From JADJVL01 sp039812765 (lineage in GTDB: Bacteria; Acidobacteriota; Holophagae; Holophagales; Holophagaceae), in the NCBI GenBank assembly GCA_039812765.1, contig JBDIBF010000001.1, positions 1 through 64,000 of the forward strand: a stretch of DNA of 64,000 bases. Reading direction: 5' to 3'. The position numbers and the translations under genes are program-made. Shown here piece after piece: positions 32,906-40,936 of this stretch (positions within the stretch are counted from its first letter, which is position 1; every line of letters begins with the position of its first letter). Under the pieces are notes generated by a model, which saw only the letters and a list, made by a program, of their open reading frames with translations, made no database searches and was not told the DNA's origin.

Positions 32906-34815
32906 GGCTCCTGGCGGCCTTCGTCCTGGCGGCCGGAGCCCTGATGGCCCGGCAGGCCCCGGGAACCGGGACGGCTCCCGCGCCCGTCCCCGCGGGCCCC
33001 GTGCAGGCCTCCGCCGCGGCCGAGGCCAAGTCCGGCGGGCCGGCCGCCGCCCCCACTCCCGACCTCGCGCCCGCGATCGCCCTGGCCCATCGCGCGGAGC
33101 GGCTGAAGCGCGCCCTGCTCTCCGGGGACGAGCAGTCGTTGCAGAACGCCATTGTCGAGATCGAGGAGGTGCGTCGCGTCTACGGCACCCTCGACGTCCA
33201 GCCCTTGGTGCAGGGCATGGAGATCTGGGCCCTCGAGCAGGGGCGCCAGGATCACCGGGATGTGGCCTTCCACACCCTGGAGGTGCTGGAGCGGTGGGCC
33301 GAGGGGCATCCCAGCCTCCTCAGCGCCCGCATCGCCCTGAAACGCCAGGAGGGCCTGCAGGGCTACTTCGCGAGCGTCCCCGATCTCCTCACGCTGAGCC
33401 GGATCAGGCTCGCGGACGACAACCAGCGCTGGCTCTGGATCCTCCAGCACCTCGACTGGATGCGCGTCATGGTGGCCACCCTGCTCTGGGGCTGGGCCAT
33501 CGCCCTGGCCAGCCGCTACCGCCACGTGTTCCGCTACCAGTGGGAGGACGCGCTCCATCGGCGCGGCATGAGCCCCCTGATCAGCGGACTGCTGGGGGCC
33601 TTCGCCCTCGCGCTGCCGGTGGTCCTCCGGCTGGACCCCAGCGTCGCAGCCATCCTCTGGCTGCTCTTCCTCTGCGCCTTCATGACCCCCGGGGAGGTCC
33701 GCGCCACCGTCCTGGTCATCCTGCTCCAGTTCGTACACCCGGTCCTGGGCCTCCTGGAGCCCCAGGCCGCCCAGCCCACGGTGGCCAGCCTCGTCACCCT
33801 GCAGCTCCAGCCCCAGGTCCGCAGGACCGACGACGCGCTGCTGCGGGTGCTCGATGCCCCGGATGCGGAGTTCCTGAAAGGCTGGCGGGCCTTCCAGCAG
33901 CGCCGCTGGCCGGAGGGCACGGAAATCTTCCGGGGTCTCCTTGGGCGCCATCCGGACCAGGCCGCGGTGCTCAACAACCTCGGCGTGGGACTGTACCAGT
34001 CCGGGGACCGCGAGGGCGCGGGCAAGCGCTTCGACGAGGCCTTCACCCTCGAGCCCAGGAGCCCGGAGATCCTCCTCAACCAGAGCATCCGGGCCTACGA
34101 GCGCCTGGACACCGTGCTCGGGGAGGGGAAGCAGGGCGAGGCTCGGCGGGTGGCCGGCGAGGCCTTCCAGCGGCTCGTGAGCGTGAACCAGGCCCGGAAG
34201 GAGGCCCGGACCTTCCCGATGCCCATGCCCGATACGCCAGCCCGGCTCGCCGCCCTGCGCGGTCTCTACCAGGGCCGGGAGCCTAATACCTGGGGCTCGG
34301 CCCTGAAGGAACCCTCCATCCTCTTCGCCCTGCTCCTTCCCGCCATCGGCCTGGGCCTCTTCCTGTACCGGCTGAAGCACTTCCAGGTCAGCGCCCACCC
34401 CACCCAGTGCGTGCGGTGCGGCGAGCCCTTCCACACCACCGACAGCCCGGACCCCAGCGTCTGCCCCAAGTGCCACCACCTATTCGTCCTCAAGGACGGG
34501 CTGCACGGGGAGTCCCGCCGGAGGAAGCTGGACGAGGTCGCGGACTTCCAGACATGGCAGAAGCGGATCCACCAGGGGCTGATCTGCATCCTGCCGGGCG
34601 CCGACCGGGTCTTCCTCGGCGAGACGCAGGAGGGGCTGGGCGAGTACGCCTTCTTCTGCTTCTCGCTGGCGCTGGTGCTCTCCGCCGGCCGGACCGTCCG
34701 CTACTCGGGGGAGCTGCTGACCGACCCGAGCTCCCTGCTGTTTCCGCTCGGCGTCGCCCTGCTGATCCTGCTCTTCGCACGGTCCTGGGCGAAGCTCCTC
34801 CCCAGGAGGTCCTGA
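32902..34815 (+). CDS. multi-domain membrane protein with TPR and zinc ribbon
   Basis: The 637-residue protein starts with a signal peptide or anchor (LLAAFVLAAGALMA), then a helical periplasmic domain, membrane segments around residues 195-210 and 230-280 (ISGLLGAFALALPVVL, AAILWLLFLCAF), TPR-like repeats (AAVLNNLGVGLYQSGDREGAGKRFDEAFTLEP), a further membrane helix (LLPAIGLGLFLYRL), a zinc ribbon (CVRCGEPFHTTDSPDPSVCPKC) and two C-terminal helices. GGGGAG six bases before the ATG supports the start. It is one base from the DUF4388 gene, so they are co-expressed. The overall function is not known; the mix suggests a membrane assembly or sensing platform. Confidence 0.8.
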   Translation: MRLLAAFVLAAGALMARQAPGTGTAPAPVPAGPVQASAAAEAKSGGPAAAPTPDLAPAIALAHRAERLKRALLSGDEQSLQNAIVEIEEVRRVYGTLDVQPLVQGMEIWALEQGRQDHRDVAFHTLEVLERWAEGHPSLLSARIALKRQEGLQGYFASVPDLLTLSRIRLADDNQRWLWILQHLDWMRVMVATLLWGWAIALASRYRHVFRYQWEDALHRRGMSPLISGLLGAFALALPVVLRLDPSVAAILWLLFLCAFMTPGEVRATVLVILLQFVHPVLGLLEPQAAQPTVASLVTLQLQPQVRRTDDALLRVLDAPDAEFLKGWRAFQQRRWPEGTEIFRGLLGRHPDQAAVLNNLGVGLYQSGDREGAGKRFDEAFTLEPRSPEILLNQSIRAYERLDTVLGEGKQGEARRVAGEAFQRLVSVNQARKEARTFPMPMPDTPARLAALRGLYQGREPNTWGSALKEPSILFALLLPAIGLGLFLYRLKHFQVSAHPTQCVRCGEPFHTTDSPDPSVCPKCHHLFVLKDGLHGESRRRKLDEVADFQTWQKRIHQGLICILPGADRVFLGETQEGLGEYAFFCFSLALVLSAGRTVRYSGELLTDPSSLLFPLGVALLILLFARSWAKLLPRRS

Positions 34816-34816
34816 C

Positions 34817-36097
34817 ATGGCCCTCGAAGGCAGCCTGAGGGATTTCGACCTCTTCAGCATGTTCAACATGATCAAGATCCAGGGCAAGAGCGGCACCCTG
34901 GTGCTCTCCCGCGGCCAGGAGTTCGTGAAGGTCTTCTTCGAGCAGGGGGAGATCGTCGGCTGCGACTCCAACCAGGTCCGCATGGAGGACCGCCTTGGGA
35001 CCATGCTGGTGCGCCTGGGCCGGTTGTCCGGCGAGGAGCTGCTGGAGATGGTGCAGCTCCAGCGCCAGACCCTGAAACGCATGGGGCACCTGCTGCTGGA
35101 GAGCGGCAAGGTCTCCCCCCAGGACATCCAGGACGCCCTGTTCAACCAGGCCATGGCCATCATCTACCGGACCTTCCGGTGGGTCGAAGGGGACTACCGC
35201 TTCGACTCCATGCTGCCGCCGGAGTTGGACCGGGAGCACTTCCCCGCCATCCCCGTGGACACGGTGCTCATGGAGGCGGCCCGCATCCAGGACGAGTGGC
35301 CGGAAGTCCAGAAGCGCCTGCCCTCCCTCGAGACGCCCATGCAGCTTTCGGCGAAGGGGCAGGGCATCCAGCTGGACATCGACCAGGAGCTCTCGGGGAT
35401 CCTCGAGGGCCAGGGCGCCGGCGGCGGCGGCTCCTCGGGGCTCTCCCACGAGCAGGAGACCGTGCTCACCTACTTCCGCGAGCCCCAGAGCATCAACGAC
35501 GTGCTTCAGATCAGCCGCTACGAGGAGCTCGACACCTGCAAGCACATCGCGGACCTCTACGAGCAGGGCCTGCTGGAGATCGCCGCGCGGGAAGTCCCCA
35601 AGCCCGTCCGGCCCTGGACCGACGGCGCCGCCCAGCAGCCGGCCGTGGCGAAGGCGGAGCCCACCGGGCCTTGGCCCTATCTCTGGGGGGCCACCGCGGC
35701 CTTCCTCCTCCTGCCCCTGCTGATCGGCTACGTCCCCCGCCATCGCGGCTCCATCAACGCGGGCCTCGCCAGCTTCGAGCCCGCCGACGTCCGCATCGTC
35801 ACCGACCGCTCCACGGCCCTCCAGCAGGCCTGGGCCTTCCGCCTGGCGGACCCCAAGGGCGGCGGCGTGGCGCTCGCAAAGGCGCTGGGCCGCCCCCTGG
35901 ACGCCGACTACAATCCGGTCGAGGACTTCAGCCGCCTCCCCGATCCCCTGGCCGCCGGGACCTCGCCGGCGGAGCCGGCCCAACCCGTCCAGGGCGTCGA
36001 AGGGTCCCAGGCCTCCCCGCCCCGGGGGGCCGCGCCCGCCCCGGCGGCCCCCGCTCCCGCGTCGGCGGTCCCAGCGGGCGCCAAGGCTCCGCGCTGA
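34817..36097 (+). CDS. DUF4388 domain protein with C-terminal membrane segment
   Basis: The 426-residue protein begins with a DUF4388 domain (GSLRDFDLFSMFNMIKIQGKSGTLVL, then VFFEQGEIVGCDSN), the PatA-like N-terminal module common in Myxococcota, Geobacter relatives and Acidobacteriota. A helical middle part and a glycine-rich linker follow. Near residue 215 there may be a winged-helix-like region (ETVLTYFREPQSINDVLQISRYEELDTCKHIADLYEQGLLEI). One membrane segment (WGATAAFLLLPLLIGYV) and an alanine/proline-rich tail end it. DUF4388 proteins are associated with gliding, pili and phosphosignalling, but no mechanism is established. It is coupled to the upstream membrane TPR protein and overlaps tdk (TGATG). 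Confidence 0.82.
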   Translation: MALEGSLRDFDLFSMFNMIKIQGKSGTLVLSRGQEFVKVFFEQGEIVGCDSNQVRMEDRLGTMLVRLGRLSGEELLEMVQLQRQTLKRMGHLLLESGKVSPQDIQDALFNQAMAIIYRTFRWVEGDYRFDSMLPPELDREHFPAIPVDTVLMEAARIQDEWPEVQKRLPSLETPMQLSAKGQGIQLDIDQELSGILEGQGAGGGGSSGLSHEQETVLTYFREPQSINDVLQISRYEELDTCKHIADLYEQGLLEIAAREVPKPVRPWTDGAAQQPAVAKAEPTGPWPYLWGATAAFLLLPLLIGYVPRHRGSINAGLASFEPADVRIVTDRSTALQQAWAFRLADPKGGGVALAKALGRPLDADYNPVEDFSRLPDPLAAGTSPAEPAQPVQGVEGSQASPPRGAAPAPAAPAPASAVPAGAKAPR

Positions 36098-36687
36098 TGG
36101 TGGAGCACGCCCTCCGCCAGGGGTCCATCGAGGTCATCTGCGGGCCCATGTTCTCGGGCAAGTCCGAGGAGCTGATCCGCAGGGTCAAGCGGGCCACCAT
36201 CGCCCGGCGCCGGGTGCAGGTCTTCAAGCCCGCCCTGGACGACCGCTACGACGCCTCCGCAGTGGCCAGCCACAGCGCCCAGAAGCACGACGCGGTGCCC
36301 ATCGGCACCGCCGCGGAGCTCGCCTCCCGCTTGGACCCGCTGGTCGAAGTCGTCGCCGTGGACGAGGTCCAGTTCCTGGACGAGCCCATCGTGGAGCTCC
36401 TGGAACGGCTGGCGGACCGGGGCGTGCGGGTCATCGCCGCGGGCCTGGACCAGGATTTCGCGGGCAGCCCCTTCGGCGTCATGCCCGCGCTCCTGGCGAA
36501 GGCCGAATACGTCTCCAAGCTCCAGGCCATCTGCATGGTCTGCGGCGCGCCGGCCAGCCGCAGCCAGCGCCTGGTGCGCAGCGGCGGGCAGGTGCTCGTG
36601 GGCGCGGCGGAGAGCTACGAGGCCAGGTGCCGCCACTGCCACACCGTGCCGCCCTCTTCCGACCATCCGCCGATCACCGAAGGGTGA
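36097..36687 (+). CDS. tdk: thymidine kinase (type II)
   Basis: The enzyme phosphorylates thymidine (and deoxyuridine) for salvage. The 196-residue sequence has the P-loop GPMFSGKSEELIRR, VAVDEVQFLD (Walker B), AAGLDQDFAGSPFGVM, and the zinc-binding cysteines in CMVCGAPASRSQR and CRHCHT, all typical of type II TdK. A YEARCRHCH tail completes the family pattern. The ATG overlaps the stop of the DUF4388 gene, so translation is coupled to an apparently unrelated signalling pair. Confidence 0.95.
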   Translation: MVEHALRQGSIEVICGPMFSGKSEELIRRVKRATIARRRVQVFKPALDDRYDASAVASHSAQKHDAVPIGTAAELASRLDPLVEVVAVDEVQFLDEPIVELLERLADRGVRVIAAGLDQDFAGSPFGVMPALLAKAEYVSKLQAICMVCGAPASRSQRLVRSGGQVLVGAAESYEARCRHCHTVPPSSDHPPITEG

Positions 36688-36730
36688 ACCCTTCCGATCC
36701 CATGAATCGGCGGAGGATTGGCTCAAGTCA

Positions 36731-36743
36731 TGACGGTTCGTCA
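36731..36743. promoter_or_regulatory. candidate operator: inverted repeat TGACG-GTT-CGTCA
   Basis: A perfect 13-bp palindromic half-site pair lies 160 nt upstream of the glutaryl-CoA dehydrogenase ATG in a 216-base gap. Degradation genes are often controlled by TetR- or GntR-type repressors with such sites; no regulator can be assigned. TAAAAT at 36788-36793 could be the -10 box. Confidence 0.25.
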
Positions 36744-36903
36744 CCGTTGTCCCATTCCGGGTGCTGGGAATTCGGAAGCGAAGGGGCTAAAATCCCAAGG
36801 TTCGGGCTCCGCCCGACCCGCCCGCTGCTGCAGGGCGGAGACCCCCCGGTCGCCTACGACAGGCGCCCGTCACCGCCCGCGGCTGCAGGGCAAGGAGCGA
36901 ACC

Positions 36904-38094
36904 ATGGCCGGCGCCTACGCCACCTTCAAGCACATCACCGACTACATGGGCTTCGAGGGCCTGCTCACGGACGAGGAGAAGATGGTCCGCGAGGCGGCCC
37001 GTGACTTCGTCAACGCCGAGGTCCTGCCCATCATCGAGAAGCACGCCCAGGAGCAGACCTTTCCCAGCCACCTCATCCGGAAGATGGGCGAGCTGAGCTT
37101 CTACGGCCCCAGCCTGCCCGAGGAGTACGGCTGCGCGGGCCTCTCCAACGTGGCCTACGGCCTGCTGATGTACGAGCTGGAGCGGGGCGACTCGGGCCTG
37201 CGCTCCTTCTGCAGCGTCCAGGGCTCCCTCGTCATGTGGCCCATCTTCGCCTACGGCAGCGAGGCCCAGAAGAAGCACTGGCTGCCCCTCCTGGCGAGCG
37301 GCGAGAAGATCGGCTGCTTCGGCCTCACCGAACCCGACTTCGGCTCCAACCCCGGCGGCATGCTCACCAAGGCGGTGAAGGAGCCCGGTGGCAAGTGGCG
37401 CATCAACGGCACCAAGATGTGGATCACCAACGGCACCGTCTCCGACGTGGCGGTGGTGTGGGCCCAGACCGAGGACGGCATCCGTGGCTTCCTGGTGGAG
37501 AAGGGCACGAAGGGCTTCAGCGCCCCGGAGATGAAGGGCAAGTGGAGCCTGCGGGCCTCGACGACCTCGGAACTGGTGCTCGAGGACGTCCTCGTGGACG
37601 AGGAGGCCTCGCTGCTGCCCAACGTGAAGGGCCTGAAGGGGCCCCTGGGCTGCCTCACCCAGGCCCGCTACGGCATCGCCTGGGGGGCGCTCGGCGCCGC
37701 GGACGCCTGCTACCAGTGCGCCCTGGACTACGCCCAGAACCGCATCCAGTTCGACAAGCCCATCGCCAGCTACCAGCTCCAGCAGGAGAAGCTGGCCTGG
37801 ATGGTGACCGAGCTGACCAAGGGCCAGTTCCTCGCCCTCCAGCTGGGCCGCCTGAAGGACGCCAAGACCTACACGCCCGCCCAGGTCTCCATGGCCAAGA
37901 TGAACAACGTGAACGTGGCCCTCGAGATCTGCCGCAAGGCCCGCACCATCCTCGGGGCCAACGGCATCCTCGACGAGTACCCGGTGATGCGCCACATGGC
38001 GAACCTCGAGAGCGTCTACACCTACGAGGGGACCCACGACATGCACACGCTCATCATCGGCCAGGAGGTCACCGGGATTCCGGCCTACCGCTGA
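36904..38094 (+). CDS. glutaryl-CoA dehydrogenase-type acyl-CoA dehydrogenase
   Basis: This 396-residue flavoenzyme of the acyl-CoA dehydrogenase family most resembles glutaryl-CoA dehydrogenase: GSEAQKKHWLPLLASGEKIGCFGLTEPDFGSNPGGM, WRINGTKMWITNG, an arginine-bearing TQARYGIAWGALGAA segment that would hold the distal carboxylate, and the catalytic glutamate in TYEGTHDMHTLIIGQEVTGIPAYR. Glutaryl-CoA dehydrogenases oxidise and (in most) decarboxylate glutaryl-CoA to crotonyl-CoA during lysine, tryptophan or benzoate breakdown. In some anaerobes the decarboxylation step is missing. AAGGAG precedes the ATG. No etf or other pathway gene is adjacent. Confidence 0.87.
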   Translation: MAGAYATFKHITDYMGFEGLLTDEEKMVREAARDFVNAEVLPIIEKHAQEQTFPSHLIRKMGELSFYGPSLPEEYGCAGLSNVAYGLLMYELERGDSGLRSFCSVQGSLVMWPIFAYGSEAQKKHWLPLLASGEKIGCFGLTEPDFGSNPGGMLTKAVKEPGGKWRINGTKMWITNGTVSDVAVVWAQTEDGIRGFLVEKGTKGFSAPEMKGKWSLRASTTSELVLEDVLVDEEASLLPNVKGLKGPLGCLTQARYGIAWGALGAADACYQCALDYAQNRIQFDKPIASYQLQQEKLAWMVTELTKGQFLALQLGRLKDAKTYTPAQVSMAKMNNVNVALEICRKARTILGANGILDEYPVMRHMANLESVYTYEGTHDMHTLIIGQEVTGIPAYR

Positions 38095-38110
38095 GGGCAA
38101 CCCGGGAACC

Positions 38111-38136
38111 GGGGGCGGGCCTGCGGGCCCGCCCCC
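38111..38136. terminator. bidirectional GC hairpin terminator
   Basis: GGGGGCGGGCC (38111-38121) pairs with GGCCCGCCCCC (38126-38136) over a 4-nt loop, between the convergent acyl-CoA dehydrogenase and sigma-54 activator genes. Confidence 0.65.
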
Positions 38137-38147
38137 GCGCACGGGGT

Positions 38148-39152
38148 TCACTCGCCGCTGAGGCCGAGTTCGCGGATCTTCACGTAGAGGGTGCTGCGGG
38201 GGATGCCGAGGCGCTTCGCCGCGTCGGTGACCCTGCCGCCCTCCTCCTCCAGGACCCGCTTGATGTGGAGCTTCTCCAGCTCTGCCAGGCTGAGGCGGGT
38301 GCCGTAGGCGGGCGTGGCGTCGGCGGTGCCCGCGCCGAGGCCAAGGTCCTCGGGCCAGATCTCGCGGCCCTCGGCCCGGATCACGGCCCGCTCGAGGGCG
38401 TTGCGGAGCTCCCGGATGTTGCCGGGCCAACGGTAGCCCTGCATGGCGTCCAGGGCCTCCGGGGAGAGCACGAGTCCGGGCTTGCCCAGCTCCCGGCCGA
38501 GCTCGCCGAGGATGAGGGCGCCCAGGACCGGGAGATCCTCCAGGCGCTTACGCAGTGGAGGCAGCTGGAGGGTGAACGTGCTGATGCGGAAGTAGAGATC
38601 CTTCCGGAAGCGGCCCTGGCGGATGGCGAGTTCCAGGTTCTGATGGGTGGCCGTCACCAGCCGGACGTCCACGGACTGGTCCTGCACCTCCCCGAGCCTG
38701 CGGAAGCGCTTCTCCTCGAGCACCTTCAGCACCTTGGCCTGGACGCTCGTGGCCATGTCCCCGATCTCGTCCAGGAAGACCGTGCCCCGGTCCGCCAGCT
38801 CGATGAGGCCCCGTTTGGGCTGGTCGGCCCCGGTGAAGGCCCCCTTGCGGTGGCCGAACAGTTCGGTCTCGAGGAAGTCCGGATTGAGGCCGGCGCAGTT
38901 GAGGTCCACGAAGGGCTCCGACGCCCGGGGCCCGTGGTGGTGCAGCCAGCGGGCCAGCACCCCCTTGCCCGTGCCGGTCTCGCCCTGGATGAGCACGGGG
39001 CCCTGCCCCTGCACCACCCGGAGGGCCTCGTCGCGCAGGGTCCGGATCAGCGGCCCGACGCCGGCGAAGGGGTCGGGGTCGTCCAGGCGGCGGAAGTCCT
39101 GGTTGGGCTTGGGTTCCTGGGGCATGGGCTGGGGGGGCTCGGAGGATGTCAC
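38148..39152 (-). CDS. sigma-54-dependent transcriptional activator without sensory domain
   Basis: The 334-residue protein is a bacterial enhancer-binding protein. The AAA+ domain covers about residues 32-255: Walker A GETGTGKG, the sigma-54-contacting GAFTGA loop, Walker B GTVFLDEIGD, RLVTATHQNL (sensor I), FRKDLYFRI (arginine fingers) and WPGNIRELRNAL. A Fis-type helix-turn-helix (VTDAAKRLGIPRSTLYVKIRELGL) ends it. There are only about 30 residues before the AAA+ domain, so it has no receiver, GAF or PAS domain and resembles PspF. It must be controlled by a partner or be constitutive. The start is GTG at 39152. Target genes are unknown. Confidence 0.92.
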   Translation of the reverse strand: MTSSEPPQPMPQEPKPNQDFRRLDDPDPFAGVGPLIRTLRDEALRVVQGQGPVLIQGETGTGKGVLARWLHHHGPRASEPFVDLNCAGLNPDFLETELFGHRKGAFTGADQPKRGLIELADRGTVFLDEIGDMATSVQAKVLKVLEEKRFRRLGEVQDQSVDVRLVTATHQNLELAIRQGRFRKDLYFRISTFTLQLPPLRKRLEDLPVLGALILGELGRELGKPGLVLSPEALDAMQGYRWPGNIRELRNALERAVIRAEGREIWPEDLGLGAGTADATPAYGTRLSLAELEKLHIKRVLEEEGGRVTDAAKRLGIPRSTLYVKIRELGLSGE

Positions 39153-39237
39153 AGCCTACTGTCGCATCCGCCCGGGCCCCGCGTCATGGGGAAGTCTCCG
39201 CCCCTGACGGGCGCTCCCGTGCGGCGGGGCGGGATCC

Positions 39238-40719
39238 CTACCGCAGTTCCAGCTTCCGGGCCTCGAGCAGGTTGCCCACCGCCTTCTCCAGGCTGGTGGC
39301 GGCCTTGGCGTAGGTGATCTGGGCCTGGAGCTCGCTGGAGCGGGCCTGGTCCAGCTCGTCCTGGCGCTGGAGGACGAAGAAGTTCGTGCTCATGCCGTTC
39401 TCGAATTTCTTCTGCTCGGCCTCGAGGTTCCGCTCCCTGAAGATGCGTGTCTTCTCGGCCGCCCGCACACCCTTCTCGCTGGCGTCGAGGTTCCGCAGGG
39501 CCTGCCGGACCTCCAGGACGATGCCCAGCTCGAGGTCGTGGAGGGTGAGTTCACTGCTGCGGCGGTTGGCCCGGGCCTGGATCTCCGTGCCTTTGGCCGC
39601 ACGGTTGGCGATGGGCATGGAGAAGGTGAGGCTGGCGTTGTACCCCGGGATCTTCGACTTGAGGGCGTCGGTGTTCGCGGGCCCGAGGGCGCTGTAGCTG
39701 AGGGAGTTGGCGGTGTAGCCGAGGGAGAGGTCCAGCTGGGGCTTCAGGCGGTTCTGCGCGGCGCCCTCCAGGACCTGCTTGCTCTCCACGTCGAGGCGGG
39801 CGTTCTTGAGCTCGACCCTGCGGTCGAGGGCCATCTTCTCCGCCGCGGCCTCCTCGAGGTCCACCGGCTTGATGCTGGGGGAATCCGTGAGCTCGAGGCT
39901 GGAGGGCCGCTCGCTGGTGGGGTACAGCGCTCGGAGGAGGGCGTCCTTGGCGTTGAGCAGTTGGGCTTCGGCGGCGATGATCTCCTGCTCCTTCTGGGCC
40001 ACCGAGGCCTCCGCGGAGGTCACCTCGATGGGGGCCAAGGTCCCGACCTCCACCCGGATCTGGTTCTCCTTCAGCTGCTTCCGGGCCAGGGAGAGGGCCT
40101 GCTTCTTGTTGTCCAGGTTCCGCTGGGCGTAGACCACGTCCCAGTAGAGGGATTCGGTGTTCGCCACCAGGTCGATGATGGACTTCTGGAACGTGAGGTC
40201 GGCCTGCTGCGCGCCCTTGCGGGCCACGATCAGGGCGCTCTCCGTGGTGGCCCGGCCCAGGTTCTTCAGCAGGGGCATGCTGAAGCTCAGGTTGAGGCCG
40301 GAGCTGTAGGGCGTGCTGCCTCCGCCGGTCCCGCTCACCGTTCCGCCGGTGACGTTGGGGATGCGGCTGGTGGAGTAGGCCGGCGTGTAGCCGACGGAGA
40401 AGGAGCCTCCCCACTCGAGGGGACGGGAAAGGGAGAGCCTCAGGTTCCGCGCGTTGGCGGTGGCGTCGGTGTAGTCGTTCTCGCTGTGGCTCTGGGAGTA
40501 GGTGGCGCCAAGGTTCCAGTCGAAGGAGCCCTCGTTGAAGACCACGTTGCCCCTGGAGAGCTCCCGGGTCTCCCGCGCGATCTGCACCTGCAGGTTGTTC
40601 TCGAGGGAGGTCTGGATGGCTTCCTGCAGGCTCAGGCGCTTCGGCCCCTCGGGCGCGGGGGCGCCGGCCACGAGGCCGTAGCAGACGAGCAGCGAGGGGA
40701 TCGCGCGGGTGAGGGCCAT
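39238..40719 (-). CDS. TolC family outer-membrane channel protein
   Basis: The 493-residue protein has a signal peptide (AIPSLLVCYGLVAGAPA) and two repeats of the outer-membrane efflux domain: LSLQEAIQTSLENNLQVQIARE at the N-terminus, and long coiled-coil segments with VYAQRNLDNKKQALSLARKQL and ALRNLDASEKGVRAAEKTRIFRERNLEAEQKKFENG. It would form a trimeric tunnel through the outer membrane for efflux or type I secretion. No inner-membrane pump or adaptor gene is beside it, so the substrate is unknown. The ATG at 40719 is chosen because AAAGGAG lies 5 nt upstream; a GTG 6 nt earlier overlaps that site. Confidence 0.9.
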   Translation of the reverse strand: MALTRAIPSLLVCYGLVAGAPAPEGPKRLSLQEAIQTSLENNLQVQIARETRELSRGNVVFNEGSFDWNLGATYSQSHSENDYTDATANARNLRLSLSRPLEWGGSFSVGYTPAYSTSRIPNVTGGTVSGTGGGSTPYSSGLNLSFSMPLLKNLGRATTESALIVARKGAQQADLTFQKSIIDLVANTESLYWDVVYAQRNLDNKKQALSLARKQLKENQIRVEVGTLAPIEVTSAEASVAQKEQEIIAAEAQLLNAKDALLRALYPTSERPSSLELTDSPSIKPVDLEEAAAEKMALDRRVELKNARLDVESKQVLEGAAQNRLKPQLDLSLGYTANSLSYSALGPANTDALKSKIPGYNASLTFSMPIANRAAKGTEIQARANRRSSELTLHDLELGIVLEVRQALRNLDASEKGVRAAEKTRIFRERNLEAEQKKFENGMSTNFFVLQRQDELDQARSSELQAQITYAKAATSLEKAVGNLLEARKLELR

Positions 40720-40936
40720 CGTCACTCCTTTGGATTCGAAAAGACCTGTCCTGGGACGGAAGGCCTACGCCTCATGCAGGATCGCGGTTTAGAAGGGCCG
40801 CTTCCGCCGTTTCCGACAGGATGACGACCTCGCGTCGCGAGGGCAAGGGTCAATTCATCGTCTGTTGAAAACCTCCGACCCCCGGGGAATGGCCCACCGA
40901 TAGACTGGTCCGAATCTCTCCCGCGGAGGCTTCGCC

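Noticed and set aside
37236..39317. 693-codon plus-strand ORF
   Set aside because: It is an out-of-frame shadow of the glutaryl-CoA dehydrogenase and the antisense of the sigma-54 activator, both of which have full family motifs.
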